Below are positions 25,482 through 34,751 of a stretch of 39,838 nt of DNA, in pieces (the stretch's first letter is position 1; each line of letters opens with the position of its first letter). Source of the stretch: Prolixibacteraceae bacterium (GTDB taxonomy: Bacteria; Bacteroidota; Bacteroidia; Bacteroidales; Prolixibacteraceae); NCBI GenBank assembly GCA_029975525.1, contig JARKOX010000123.1:1-39838 (forward strand), read 5' to 3'. The translations under genes and the position numbers were made by a program. The notes beneath the pieces were generated by a model that was not told where the DNA came from, made no database searches, and saw only the letters and a list, made by a program, of their open reading frames with translations.

Positions 25482-26060
25482 TTAAAACTTCACTTCAGGA
25501 GCTTTCTCCGAACCTTTTTGGGCTTCGAAATAAGCTTTTTTGTCAAACCCGAAAATAGCAGCTGTGATGAGAGCCGGGAATTTCCGGATATAGGCGTTGT
25601 ATTGCTGGGTAGCCTCGTTAAACTTCATCCGCTCCACGGTAATGCGGTTTTCGGTTCCCTCCAGCTGGGCCTGCAAATCCATAAAATTCTGATTGGCTTT
25701 CAGGTCGGGATAGCGTTCCACCACCACCATCAGGCGGCTCAATGCCGACGAGAGTCCGTCCTGTGCCTGCTGAAACTGCTGAATCGACTCTGGCGTCAGG
25801 TTTTTGGGATCGATTTTTACCGCCGTAGCCTGCGAACGGGCTTCGATAACGCCGGTAAGAGTTTCCTGCTCGTGCTGGGCATATCCTTTTACGGTATTGA
25901 CCAGGTTCGGAATCAGGTCGGTACGACGCTGGTAAACGTTTTCCACCTGCCCCCACTGGGCCGAAACGGCCTCATCCATTTCAACCATGCGGTTGTAGCC
26001 GCAGCTTGAAAACAAAAAACCGATGGCAACTACTGAAATAATAATAAATGCTCTTTTCAT
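25482..26060 (-). CDS. lemA: LemA-family lipoprotein
   Basis: A 192-residue LemA protein. The N-terminus is a lipoprotein signal (AFIIISVVAIGFLFSSC, lipidated C20), followed by long amphipathic helices with family motifs VYQRRTDLIPNLVNTVKGYA, ARSQATAVKIDP and RYPDLKANQNFMDLQAQLEG and a NAYIRKFP segment near the end. Function of LemA is poorly known. First gene of lemA-TPM-TPM; a GATATTTG sequence on the minus strand (26084-26091), one base off the -7 consensus, is the best promoter candidate. Confidence 0.93.
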   Translation of the reverse strand: MKRAFIIISVVAIGFLFSSCGYNRMVEMDEAVSAQWGQVENVYQRRTDLIPNLVNTVKGYAQHEQETLTGVIEARSQATAVKIDPKNLTPESIQQFQQAQDGLSSALSRLMVVVERYPDLKANQNFMDLQAQLEGTENRITVERMKFNEATQQYNAYIRKFPALITAAIFGFDKKAYFEAQKGSEKAPEVKF

Positions 26061-26185
26061 GTTTGTATTGATTTTTATGGTTTCAAATATCTTGTGTAAA
26101 TGTCAAAAATCATCGGAAAATTCGGGGAAAGCCGATATTTTACCGCTGAATTTCATCTGTCAAAAGATAAACCAATTTTGGAGGT

Positions 26186-28186
26186 ATGACAACATCACCA
26201 TTTCAGGCGGCAATCCGGGAAGGTATTCCAGCTCAACTTCCGCCGCAAAAACCTTACGACCTCTCGGTAAACCACGCGCCACGCCGGAAAGATATACTTT
26301 CGGAAGAAGAGAAAAAGCTGGCGTTAAAAAATGCGCTGCGTTATTTTCCGGCCGAACAGCATGACATTCTGGCGCCTGAGTTTCTGGAGGAGCTGAACCG
26401 TTACGGCAGAATTTACATGTACCGCTTCCGCCCCGACTATGAGATGAAAGCCCGGCCGGTTTCGGAATACCCGGCCCGATCGCTACAGGCAGCTTCCATC
26501 ATGCTGATGATCCAGAACAACCTCGACCCGGCAGTGGCGCAACATCCGCACGAACTGATCACCTATGGCGGAAACGGCGCGGTATTTCAAAACTGGGCAC
26601 AGTACCGGCTAATCATGAAATACCTCTCGGAAATGACCGATGAACAAACCCTGGTGGTTTATTCGGGGCATCCGCTGGGGCTTTTCCCTTCGCACCCCGA
26701 CGCTCCGCGGGCGGTGATTACCAATGGGATGATGATCCCCAATTACTCCTCAAAAGAAGATTATGAAAAATTTAATGCGCTGGGAGTTACCCAATACGGC
26801 CAAATGACTGCCGGTTCCTACATGTATATCGGACCGCAGGGTATTGTGCACGGCACGGCCATCACGGTTTTGAATGCAGCCCGGCTCCACTCCGGCGGAA
26901 CTCTGGCAGGTAAAATATTTGTTTCGTCGGGGTTGGGGGGCATGTCGGGCGCTCAGCCCAAGGCAGCCGTAATCGCCGGAATGGTGGGTGTTATCGCTGA
27001 AATCAACCCGAAAGCGGTACAGGTCAGAAAAGAGCAGGGCTGGGTTGACGAGGTTTACGATTCGTTGCCGCAACTGATTACCCGGATGCAACAGGCTGCC
27101 GATCACAAAGAAGCCGTTTCGCTGGCTTTCCTGGGAAATGTTGTCGATTTGTGGGAAGAACTGGCGCGGCGCCATATCCTCATCGATCTGGGTTCAGACC
27201 AGACTTCGCTGCACAACCCGTTTGCCGGCGGTTATTATCCGGCAGGACTTTCGTTCGGCGAGTCGAACCGGCTGATGACCGAAAACCCGCCGCTCTTTCG
27301 GCAAAAAGTTCAGGAATCGCTGCAACGGCAGGTTGCCGCTATCAACCAGCTGACTGCCGCCGGCATGTATTTCTGGGATTACGGAAATGCCTTTTTGCTG
27401 GAAGCCGGCCGCGCCGGCGCCGACGTGCTGCTCGCCAACGGAAAATTCCGCTACCCTTCCTATGTACAGGATATCATGGGGCCGCTCTTTTTCGATTACG
27501 GTTTTGGACCGTTCCGCTGGGTGTGCACCTCCAGCCAACCGTCGGACCTGGAAAAAACCGACCGGATTGCTGCCGCCGTCCTGGAAGAGATTGCCCGGAC
27601 GGCCCCGGATTGTATCCAGGGACAACTGACCGACAACCTCCGCTGGATCAAAGAGGCCGGACGCAACAACCTGGTTGTCGGGTCGCAGGCGCGCATCCTG
27701 TATGCCGACTGCGCCGGACGTACACAAATTGCCGAAGCGTTTAACGAAGCGATCCGCCGTGGAGAAATTTCAGCGCCGGTGGTGCTGGGCCGCGACCACC
27801 ACGATGTATCGGGGACCGATTCTCCCTTTCGAGAAACAGCTAACATTTACGACGGATCGCAATTTACGGCCGATATGGCGGTGCAGAATTTTGCCGGCGA
27901 CAGTTTTCGCGGCGCCACCTGGGTGTCGTTGCACAATGGCGGCGGTGTCGGCTGGGGCGAAGTGATCAACGGCGGGTTTGGCCTGCTGCTCGACGGAAGT
28001 GAGGACGCCCGGCGCCGGTTGAAAAGTATGCTCCACTGGGATGTCAATAACGGAATTGCCCGCCGCAGTTGGGCACAAAACGAACCAGCCCGGTTTGCCA
28101 TCTGCAGGGCGATGGAGGAAAATCCGCTGCTCCGGGTTACCCTGCCTCACGCTGCTGACGAAAAGCTGATCAACGCTCTTTTCTGA
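26186..28186 (+). CDS. hutU: Urocanate hydratase (urocanase), long form
   Basis: Converts urocanate to imidazolone propionate, the second step of histidine breakdown, using tightly bound NAD+. The 666-residue protein is about 100 longer than the classic enzyme, as in many Bacteroidota. Landmarks: LITYGGNGAVFQNWAQYRL, the NAD-binding GLGGMSGAQPKAA, and the active-site cysteine C447 in FGPFRWVCTSS, matching the family's FQGLPxRICW region. A GGAGG lies just 1 base before the ATG, closer than an effective Shine-Dalgarno site. No hutH, hutI, ftcD or other hut gene is near, so the rest of the pathway must lie elsewhere. Confidence 0.96.
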   Translation: MTTSPFQAAIREGIPAQLPPQKPYDLSVNHAPRRKDILSEEEKKLALKNALRYFPAEQHDILAPEFLEELNRYGRIYMYRFRPDYEMKARPVSEYPARSLQAASIMLMIQNNLDPAVAQHPHELITYGGNGAVFQNWAQYRLIMKYLSEMTDEQTLVVYSGHPLGLFPSHPDAPRAVITNGMMIPNYSSKEDYEKFNALGVTQYGQMTAGSYMYIGPQGIVHGTAITVLNAARLHSGGTLAGKIFVSSGLGGMSGAQPKAAVIAGMVGVIAEINPKAVQVRKEQGWVDEVYDSLPQLITRMQQAADHKEAVSLAFLGNVVDLWEELARRHILIDLGSDQTSLHNPFAGGYYPAGLSFGESNRLMTENPPLFRQKVQESLQRQVAAINQLTAAGMYFWDYGNAFLLEAGRAGADVLLANGKFRYPSYVQDIMGPLFFDYGFGPFRWVCTSSQPSDLEKTDRIAAAVLEEIARTAPDCIQGQLTDNLRWIKEAGRNNLVVGSQARILYADCAGRTQIAEAFNEAIRRGEISAPVVLGRDHHDVSGTDSPFRETANIYDGSQFTADMAVQNFAGDSFRGATWVSLHNGGGVGWGEVINGGFGLLLDGSEDARRRLKSMLHWDVNNGIARRSWAQNEPARFAICRAMEENPLLRVTLPHAADEKLINALF

Positions 28187-28222
28187 AAAACGGAACAGAC
28201 CTGCTCCGGCAGCAGACACAAC

Positions 28223-28555
28223 TCAGGAAAACAGCAAAGAATAGGGACGGATGAGTTCGTTTCGCAACTCGTCGACTCCAAAATTGCGACTTTTACGAAA
28301 AAACTCGCGCCCCTCAAAATAGACCAGCACCACCGGAACAGTAAAAATCCGGTTTTGCGCAGCAATTTCGGGCGACTGGTTGATTTCGACGTACACCAGC
28401 TTAATCTCCGGAAACTCACGGGATATCATCTCCTCCACTTTCGGCTTCAACACCTTGCAGACGCCACATTCGACCGTGGAAAAATAGGCCAGCACCGCCG
28501 GATGCTCCTCCACAAAACGGTCGTAATCCGATTTACCAATAAATTGCTGAAACAT
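28223..28555 (-). CDS. Thioredoxin-fold protein with CGVC motif
   Basis: A 110-residue cytoplasmic thioredoxin-like protein. The redox motif is C30-G-V-C33 in YFSTVECGVCKVLKPK instead of CGPC, and the cis-proline loop reads TVPVVLVYFEGRE. The residue between the cysteines tunes redox potential, so this is likely a weaker reductant than the classical TrxA encoded at 37641-38012. Same strand and 32 bp after the CoA-binding gene, probably cotranscribed. Client protein unknown. Confidence 0.88.
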   Translation of the reverse strand: MFQQFIGKSDYDRFVEEHPAVLAYFSTVECGVCKVLKPKVEEMISREFPEIKLVYVEINQSPEIAAQNRIFTVPVVLVYFEGREFFRKSRNFGVDELRNELIRPYSLLFS

Positions 28556-28587
28556 GGTCTGAAAACTAAGAATTTCCCGATCCGCGA

Positions 28588-28953
28588 TCAGTACTGGTCG
28601 GTAGCCAGCATCACCAGGGTGCAGGCTTCAACCGGTTCGATACTGTTTTGCCGCAACAAGGTCTCCAGTTCGGGATTTTCGGCCCCTGGATTGAAGATCA
28701 CCCGGCGCGGTTTGATCTGTAGCAGATAATCGTAGTACTCTGGCTGGTGTTTGGCTCCCACATAAAGGGTAACCGTGTCGGCGCCGGGATTTTCCGGGCG
28801 GGCTTTAACAATCGGAACGCCTGCAACTTCCCCCTCGCGCAGCCCCAAAGCCACCACTTCGTGGCCGTGCCGGCGCAAAGCCTGAATAGCTTTAAAAGAA
28901 TAACGATCGGGGTTTGTGCTCGCCCCGATCACCAACGTCTTGATATTGTCCAT
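28588..28953 (-). CDS. CoA-binding domain protein (YccU-like)
   Basis: A 121-residue single Rossmann domain of the CoA_binding_2 family. The glycine-rich start KTLVIGASTNPDRYSFKAI binds the nucleotide part of CoA; VVALGLREGEVAGVPIV and VIFNPGAENPELETLL follow in the order seen in YccU-type proteins. The catalytic ligase domain found in succinyl-CoA synthetase is absent. Role unknown. It lies between ispF (72 bp upstream) and a thioredoxin-like gene. Confidence 0.9.
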   Translation of the reverse strand: MDNIKTLVIGASTNPDRYSFKAIQALRRHGHEVVALGLREGEVAGVPIVKARPENPGADTVTLYVGAKHQPEYYDYLLQIKPRRVIFNPGAENPELETLLRQNSIEPVEACTLVMLATDQY

Positions 28954-29025
28954 GATCTTTTTGCTCTAAATTTCCGAGGGAAATCTTTTCAGCAATGTTT
29001 TTTTTCAAAAAACAGCCCGAATCCC

Positions 29026-29508
29026 TCAGTTTTTGTTAATCAAAACAACCGCGTGAGCCGAAATACCCTCTTCCCTGCCTTCGAAACCCAGCTTTTCGGT
29101 GGTGGTGGCTTTTATCGAAACCTGACCGGCCTCAATTTCCAGCACCTGCGAAAGGGTTTCTTCCATTTGCGGAATGTAGGGTTTAAGTTTTGGGCGCTGG
29201 GCACACACGGTACTGTCGATATTAACAATCCCGAAGCCTTGTTGTTTGAGCAGTCCGGCCGTCCGGCGAAGTAATATTTTGCTGTCGATATCTTTAAACT
29301 CGGCTACCGTATCCGGGAACTGGGTCCCGATGTCGCCCAATTTGGCAGCTCCGAGCAGCGCATCACAAATGGCATGAATCAGGACATCGCCGTCGGAATA
29401 GGCTACCGTACCTTTTTCGTGCGGAATAAGGATTCCGCCCAGCCAAAGCGTTTCGCCTTCGGCCAGCCGGTGCACATCAAAACCATATCCTACCCGAAGA
29501 TTCATCAT
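29026..29508 (-). CDS. ispF: 2-C-methyl-D-erythritol 2,4-cyclodiphosphate synthase
   Basis: Cyclises CDP-methylerythritol phosphate in the MEP pathway, giving isoprenoid precursors for undecaprenyl phosphate and quinones. The 160-residue protein carries the metal ligands D11 and H13 in GYGFDVHRL and H45 in YSDGDVLIHAICDALLGA, with IGTQFPDTVAEFKDIDS downstream and the closing TTTEKLGFEGREEGISA. Start at 29508 shares one base with the porV stop (TGATG), indicating coupling to porV. Confidence 0.97.
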   Translation of the reverse strand: MMNLRVGYGFDVHRLAEGETLWLGGILIPHEKGTVAYSDGDVLIHAICDALLGAAKLGDIGTQFPDTVAEFKDIDSKILLRRTAGLLKQQGFGIVNIDSTVCAQRPKLKPYIPQMEETLSQVLEIEAGQVSIKATTTEKLGFEGREEGISAHAVVLINKN

Positions 29509-30689
29509 CAGCGCTGATTTCCGAAGGCATCCACATCAAACGAAAGGGTGAATCTCAGTGTATTTTCCAGCGGGTGATTCCGGACGGTGGGAATCAGGTA
29601 GGAAAAGTCGAGTGCAAATACGTTGAGCCGCAACCCGGCGCCCACTGTCATAAATTTGCGGTTCCCCTTGTTTTCATTTTCATAGAAATAACCGGCGCGC
29701 AGGGCAAACTGCTTGTTGTACCAGTATTCGACCCCGGCAGCAAGGTTAATTTCCTGCAGCTCCTCTTTCATTCCGCCCGGAGCATCGCTGAACGATGAAA
29801 AGATACCGGCCACCACCGATTTGTCGGAATTGATTCCGCCGGGATAGATCACATCGCCGGTGTCATAGGTGGTGGTGTCGCGCGGAGGCGTGGGCACCAG
29901 CAGTTTGTTGGCATCCAAGGCAAAAGTGAAGGTGTTGTAGTCGTCCAGTTCGGTGGTGTAAGAGACCCCCAGCTTCATGTTGGTCGGGATAAAGTCTTTG
30001 ACTTCGCCGTCGGTGTACGAAATTTTCGCACCGATATTCTGAATGTTGATCCCGGCGGCAAACACATTGTCGCGGCGGCGTACCGAAAATTCGTTGCGGT
30101 AGTAAAAAGCGACGTCAGCCGCGTAGGAATTTCCGGCGTGCGACTCCACGTTGTTGATAAGTTGTCCGCCGGTGAGGTCAGAGCGGATATAACGAACCGC
30201 CACGGATCCTGCAAAATAGTCGGAGAGCAGCCGGGTGTATCCCAGGTCGATCGCAAATTCATTGGGATTTTGTTGTCCCATGTACTGATTCTGATCGTCG
30301 GTGAAGACAATGTCTCCGAGTGAAAAATAGCGCAACGAAGCGCTTATGGTCTGGTAATCGTCAAGTCGTTTGTATCCGGCCAGGTAAGCCAAGTTAATGT
30401 CGTTGACCAGCGCGCGGAGCCACGGTGAATAGGAGAGCGCAACGCCCATGTCGCTTTCCATAAACGCATATTTGGCAGGGTTCCAGTGCTGGGAGTTTAC
30501 ATCGGGCGAGGTGGCCACGCCGGCGTCGCCCATCCCGGCAGCCCGCGAATCGGGCGAAATCGACAGAAACGGAACAGCAGTGGTGACCACATTGGCGCCC
30601 GAAAGGGTAGCCTGTGCACTGAGTTTTTCAACTGAAAAAACAAAGACAAAAGCTGATACTACTATTAAAAACCTTGTTAATCTGATCAT
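29508..30689 (-). CDS. porV: T9SS outer-membrane protein PorV (LptO)
   Basis: PorV is the outer-membrane shuttle that carries Type IX cargo from the translocon to the sortase PorU. From the ATG at 30689 it is 393 residues, close to the known family length. It has a signal peptide (MIRLTRFLIVVSAFVFVFSV...SAQ), the diagnostic SISPDSRAAGMGDAGVATSPD segment, WNPAKYAFMESDMGVALSYSPW, and a FadL-like beta barrel ending in a phenylalanine-rich strand (TLRFTLSFDVDAFG). A -7 element at 30713-30720 supports this start. It follows porU, the order known from Porphyromonas. Confidence 0.96.
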   Translation of the reverse strand: MIRLTRFLIVVSAFVFVFSVEKLSAQATLSGANVVTTAVPFLSISPDSRAAGMGDAGVATSPDVNSQHWNPAKYAFMESDMGVALSYSPWLRALVNDINLAYLAGYKRLDDYQTISASLRYFSLGDIVFTDDQNQYMGQQNPNEFAIDLGYTRLLSDYFAGSVAVRYIRSDLTGGQLINNVESHAGNSYAADVAFYYRNEFSVRRRDNVFAAGINIQNIGAKISYTDGEVKDFIPTNMKLGVSYTTELDDYNTFTFALDANKLLVPTPPRDTTTYDTGDVIYPGGINSDKSVVAGIFSSFSDAPGGMKEELQEINLAAGVEYWYNKQFALRAGYFYENENKGNRKFMTVGAGLRLNVFALDFSYLIPTVRNHPLENTLRFTLSFDVDAFGNQR

Positions 30690-30712
30690 AACATTATTTT
30701 CTTGAAAGCGTG

Positions 30713-30720
30713 CAAATTTA
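30713..30720 (-). promoter_or_regulatory. -7 element (TAAATTTG) for porV-ispF
   Basis: Exact TAnnTTTG match on the minus strand 23 bases upstream of the porV ATG, in the 107-bp gap after porU. It would let porV be expressed independently of, and more strongly than, porU. Confidence 0.5.
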
Positions 30721-30796
30721 ACTATTAAATCTAATTCTGTTTTTGAACTAAAATTCAAACGGAACTATTCCGGAAAAATTATTCGATTGACTAAAA

Positions 30797-33700
30797 TTAA
30801 CGGACGACAACCATCTTTCCGGCTTTTGAAGCGAGTTTTCCGTCGGCCGAACGAATGGTGATCCGGTAGAGATAGAGGCCATTTCTGATCCGGATCCCGC
30901 GATCGTCCATATCCCAGCGGAGCGGGGTACTGTTTTTTCCGCTGGAGGAGACCGTGGTCTGAAGCCGGTCGATCAGGCTGCCGTTGCGGTCAAAAATCTC
31001 GAGCATGGTCCGGAAAACGCCGTCGGGTTGGTTATGTGAAAAATGGAAATAGGTGTACTGGCTGACCGGATTGGGGTAGTTGCCCACTTCACTGATGAAA
31101 AAATCACCGGTCACCACAAATTTAATCTCGGTTTCGGCAGAATTGTTGGCTACATCCCACACCTTCACCTTCAGCGAATGTTCGCCCACCGCCAGGTTCC
31201 GGAGGGGAAAACGGACGGTGCCACGGGTGTAGTCGTCCATATCGGCCTGGTAATAGTCGTTCAGCACCATCACATTGGAGTAGTCGTTGTCCAGCACTGC
31301 CGTAATATCATGACCTATCCCGGTTCCGACGGTATTGATTCCGTTTTCGTCGGAAATAAATGCCAGCAGCAGCGGGTTCTGACTGGTTTCGTCCCCCGAA
31401 CGGAAATCGGTATCGTCCAGGTACAACTCCAGCGCAGGTCCCTTGTTGTCGGAAATCTGTGTGCCCGAAGTTCCACCGATAAAAAACTCTTCAAAAGCTC
31501 CGTTGGCATCCTGCAGGCCATCTTCGGCATAATAAAGGATTTTTCCTTTCCCCAGGCTGTAAGAAATATCTTTGGGCACTACAAAGCTGAACTCAAACTC
31601 ACCCTTTTTTACACTTGCCAGTCCTTTGTAAATGATGTTGTCCTGCACCTTGAAAAACATTTTTTCCTGCCCGCCATTTCCCATCGTCTCCTGCAGCTGG
31701 GCTTTATCGTAAACCACCGGTATAATTTTTCCGTTGAAGTTGGTCAGCTTATTTCCCAACTGATCGGTGATCTCGCCGGTGATAGTGATTTTGTTCAGCG
31801 CTTTCAGGGTGTCGGCAGCTGCGCCGGCAACTTTTTGGTTGATGGTTTTGGTCACCACCCGGTGTTTCGGATACGAAATTTTCAGCGCCGGATCGGCCAA
31901 AAGGGTAAAATTGCGCTGGTTGAGCGTATTAATGGTGGCAACTTTTGCCAGCCGCATGATATCTCCCATACGGTAAGGTTCTCCGGTGGCATTTTTTTCA
32001 AATACATACCGGTAAAAATTGTTGCTCAGCAGATAATTGGAGTAGGCAAAAACCACCCTGGTGGTTGAAAAAAGGGCCACGCCGCCGCCGTTGGGATTAA
32101 ACAGGATATATTCGCCGGCCGAACTGCTTTCGGCATCGAAACGGCTGAATTCGCAGGTGGCTGTTACAAAAATGGGTAATTTGTTTTTATTGTTCCAGGC
32201 ATTGATGTCCGAAATATCCAGCACATGTTCGTCGGCCAGGAAGCGGTCATTGGCATGGCCCACATAATTGAGGATCAGCACCCCTTCTTTCACCCGGTTG
32301 TTGATTGCCTCGTTAACGCCGGGATAACGTTTACCGGCCGAAGTGTTTGACGCGGGATAAGCGTCGAAGTAGATCTTGTCGGTCTGAAACTCGCGGTGGT
32401 CGGCATTTACCTGGTTGGCCAGCCGTTCAGAGTCGGTCATGTGCAGGGTGTTGTCGCCGTCATCGCCAATAAAACAAAGGATATTCCGCCAGTCTCCCAT
32501 TGCACTCGCGGTGTGATAATTCAAAATTTTGTCCACCACTGTTTGCGCTTCAAATTTTGTTGAAGCGGGAATCCGCCCGATTCCCAGGTCAACGGTTCCG
32601 TCATAAACCGATTCGCCCGGGTCGAGGATCACATAATAATCGTCGGTAACAAACGACAAGGTAGGCAGCAACGAATTGTCAGACTGAAATGTGGGAACAA
32701 AATTGCGGTTATGTCCCTGCAAATTCCGGTTGTCGAAACTGCCGTCGCCGAAAAGCAGCACATATTTCAGTTTGTTGCTGCGCTCGTAGCACATCCGGAT
32801 AAAATTCCGCAGCGCGGTGGCATCGGGACTTCCGCTGCCAAATTCGTTATAAACCTCGGTAGTCGTGACCACCTGTGCGTCCATCCCATCGTATTCGCGG
32901 TGGAAGCCGGCAATATCGCCGGCCGACTTCACAAAATCGGGATGCGTGATAATCAGTAATTCGGGAACCTCCAGCCCGTGAAGATTTTGATTGGCAACCT
33001 CGCCCACCAGTTCCGGTTCGGTAAAATTACCCGTTGGTTTAAAGATGACATACTCGCGAAGTTCGGTCGCCGGACGCCTGAAGAGCGCCGTACTATTCTG
33101 GATGGTCACCGGAATTTCGGCAACTGCCGTGGGATGGGTAACATCAAAAACACGAGCGCCTGCCACTGCATTTTCAATTCTGAATTCAACAACAGAGGTT
33201 GCACCAACGGTTTCCGCATCGCGAAAATAGAGCTCGTCTCCCTCCTGTTTCAACTGCCGCCGCCAGTTCACCTCCAGGTAGTCGAGCCACGCTTCGGAGA
33301 GGGTGCCGGCCGCCGAATAGGTGAGCGACACCGCCAGGTTTTCGCTCGAAAGGCTGGAGCTGAACATCTTTTGTTGTTCATTGGCAAACCACGTGGTATT
33401 GCTCCCCATTTCCACCGGCGAAAAAACCAAACTCCCGGCTTTCGACTGGTTAATCGAAACATCAAAAGCCGAAATATTTTCCGAACGTCCGGCAGCATTC
33501 ACAATCAACTGGGCGCTCTTCCCTGCAACCGGATTCTTGCAGACCAGCGAAAAATTGCGGCTGTTGTTCGGGAAAAACTTTTCGCCAAACCACTGCTTGC
33601 CCGAACGGATCAGGTTGTATTGTTCCACCTCGTAATGGAGATAGTCGTTGTACGCCTGGACCGTGTGGGTGGCAGCCGTTTCTGTCTGGGGCAGTTTTTC

Positions 33701-34537
33701 AACCGTAAAGACCCCTCCGCCTTCCTGGCTCAGGAAGTAAAAGGCAGAATTGGTATACACATTGGTCGTGTGCCGGAACACTTTGGCAGACGGATCCCAT
33801 TTCCAGGTAATATTTCCGGTCGCATAGAAAAAAAGGCAGTCGTTCCCGGCAGCATCTTTTCCGTGCCAGGTGCGGTTTTTCACCAGGTCATCCACCGGGG
33901 TTTGATTCAGCGATTCGTCGAGCTGCAGTCCGCCGGCCCCAAACACATTGACCTGCTGCGGGGCGGTAAATCCCCAGCTCCGAAGTTTTTCGTACGTTAT
34001 TTTGTGAATCCCTTTTTTCGTGGTTTTGATCTTTACCCATTTACCCGACTGCAAGGCCGAAGCTGTCTTCCAGCTGTAAGCCGCAGCAGTTGTTGCCAAC
34101 TGGTTTTGCCGGGGTAAAACTTTCAGTTCAAAGCCCGTCAGCAAAAAAATTTTACCATCTTTTTTTATGAGGGGGACAAACCGGAGCTCCAGAAACTCTT
34201 CTCCCTGCGAAACACGGCGGGAGGTTTGCAATTCAATTTCCGAAGGAATTTCAGCGGCGGGATCGATCCCCTCGCTGTCGGTCCACTCCCGGTAAACCGG
34301 ATGGAGCAACTCAAAATCAACCGATTCACCCTTCTGAACAGAAAAGGTTTTAACAAACAGCGGTAAAAAAGGAGAGGTATCGGAGTAAATTCCGCCCTCA
34401 AAACCTAAATAGCGGGAAGGTTTTTCGGTCAGCGCAAGTGTTTTTAGCGACCATTCCAGCGTGTGGGTCTGACGGCTAACTTCGCTTCCCCGAAAACCGA
34501 AAAAAACCAGCAAAATCAGAAAGGTAAATCTGTACAT
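30797..34537 (-). CDS. porU: T9SS sortase PorU (C25 gingipain-like peptidase)
   Basis: PorU removes the C-terminal sorting domain from Type IX cargo and attaches the cargo to A-LPS at the cell surface. From the ATG at 34537 it is 1246 residues with a signal peptide (YRFTFLILLVFFGFRG). The C25 peptidase core shows VLLFGDGSFDNRN, catalytic H761 in NYVGHAN and C795 in VTATCEFSRFD, 34 residues apart. The end is a sorting-domain-like module (VGNYPNPVSQYTYFHFS to NGLYLYRITI). The frame opens at 34576 but the signal peptide starts at 34537. Divergent from the gldJ-like gene. Confidence 0.96.
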   Translation of the reverse strand: MYRFTFLILLVFFGFRGSEVSRQTHTLEWSLKTLALTEKPSRYLGFEGGIYSDTSPFLPLFVKTFSVQKGESVDFELLHPVYREWTDSEGIDPAAEIPSEIELQTSRRVSQGEEFLELRFVPLIKKDGKIFLLTGFELKVLPRQNQLATTAAAYSWKTASALQSGKWVKIKTTKKGIHKITYEKLRSWGFTAPQQVNVFGAGGLQLDESLNQTPVDDLVKNRTWHGKDAAGNDCLFFYATGNITWKWDPSAKVFRHTTNVYTNSAFYFLSQEGGGVFTVEKLPQTETAATHTVQAYNDYLHYEVEQYNLIRSGKQWFGEKFFPNNSRNFSLVCKNPVAGKSAQLIVNAAGRSENISAFDVSINQSKAGSLVFSPVEMGSNTTWFANEQQKMFSSSLSSENLAVSLTYSAAGTLSEAWLDYLEVNWRRQLKQEGDELYFRDAETVGATSVVEFRIENAVAGARVFDVTHPTAVAEIPVTIQNSTALFRRPATELREYVIFKPTGNFTEPELVGEVANQNLHGLEVPELLIITHPDFVKSAGDIAGFHREYDGMDAQVVTTTEVYNEFGSGSPDATALRNFIRMCYERSNKLKYVLLFGDGSFDNRNLQGHNRNFVPTFQSDNSLLPTLSFVTDDYYVILDPGESVYDGTVDLGIGRIPASTKFEAQTVVDKILNYHTASAMGDWRNILCFIGDDGDNTLHMTDSERLANQVNADHREFQTDKIYFDAYPASNTSAGKRYPGVNEAINNRVKEGVLILNYVGHANDRFLADEHVLDISDINAWNNKNKLPIFVTATCEFSRFDAESSSAGEYILFNPNGGGVALFSTTRVVFAYSNYLLSNNFYRYVFEKNATGEPYRMGDIMRLAKVATINTLNQRNFTLLADPALKISYPKHRVVTKTINQKVAGAAADTLKALNKITITGEITDQLGNKLTNFNGKIIPVVYDKAQLQETMGNGGQEKMFFKVQDNIIYKGLASVKKGEFEFSFVVPKDISYSLGKGKILYYAEDGLQDANGAFEEFFIGGTSGTQISDNKGPALELYLDDTDFRSGDETSQNPLLLAFISDENGINTVGTGIGHDITAVLDNDYSNVMVLNDYYQADMDDYTRGTVRFPLRNLAVGEHSLKVKVWDVANNSAETEIKFVVTGDFFISEVGNYPNPVSQYTYFHFSHNQPDGVFRTMLEIFDRNGSLIDRLQTTVSSSGKNSTPLRWDMDDRGIRIRNGLYLYRITIRSADGKLASKAGKMVVVR

Positions 34538-34632
34538 TCTCTTATGTAATAAGTGAAAACAAAACGTTCGGAACATCCAAATATTGCCACCCGACCGTGT
34601 GAACTTCGCTCACCATCCTCTGTGGATAAAGG

Positions 34633-34640
34633 CAAAGTTA
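34633..34640 (-). promoter_or_regulatory. -7 element (TAACTTTG) for porU
   Basis: Exact TAnnTTTG match on the minus strand about 95 bases upstream of the porU ATG, implying a leader of roughly 90 bases. Divergent from the gldJ-like promoter at 34708-34715. Confidence 0.45.
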
Positions 34641-34707
34641 ACCTGAATGGCCAACAATGAGGTGAAAATATCCAAAAACCTGAACAATAATAATACAATG
34701 AATTAGT

Positions 34708-34715
34708 TATATTTG
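34708..34715 (+). promoter_or_regulatory. -7 element (TATATTTG) for the gldJ-like gene
   Basis: Exact TAnnTTTG match 36 bases before the ATG at 34752. Confidence 0.5.
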
Positions 34716-34751
34716 TGACACTTATTTTACGATTAATAATAGTTACAATCA

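Noticed and set aside
25083-26009. 308-codon open frame antisense to lemA and the soluble TPM gene
   Set aside because: It spans two well-supported genes and their gap on the other strand, and its product has no recognisable family features.
28954-29025. AT-only stem (TGTTTTTT/AAAAAACA) after ispF as a terminator
   Set aside because: The stem has almost no GC pairs, so it is unlikely to terminate; it may be simple poly-A/T sequence.
32978-34117. 379-codon open frame antisense to porU
   Set aside because: Lies wholly inside the porU coding region; no signal, domain or promoter supports it.
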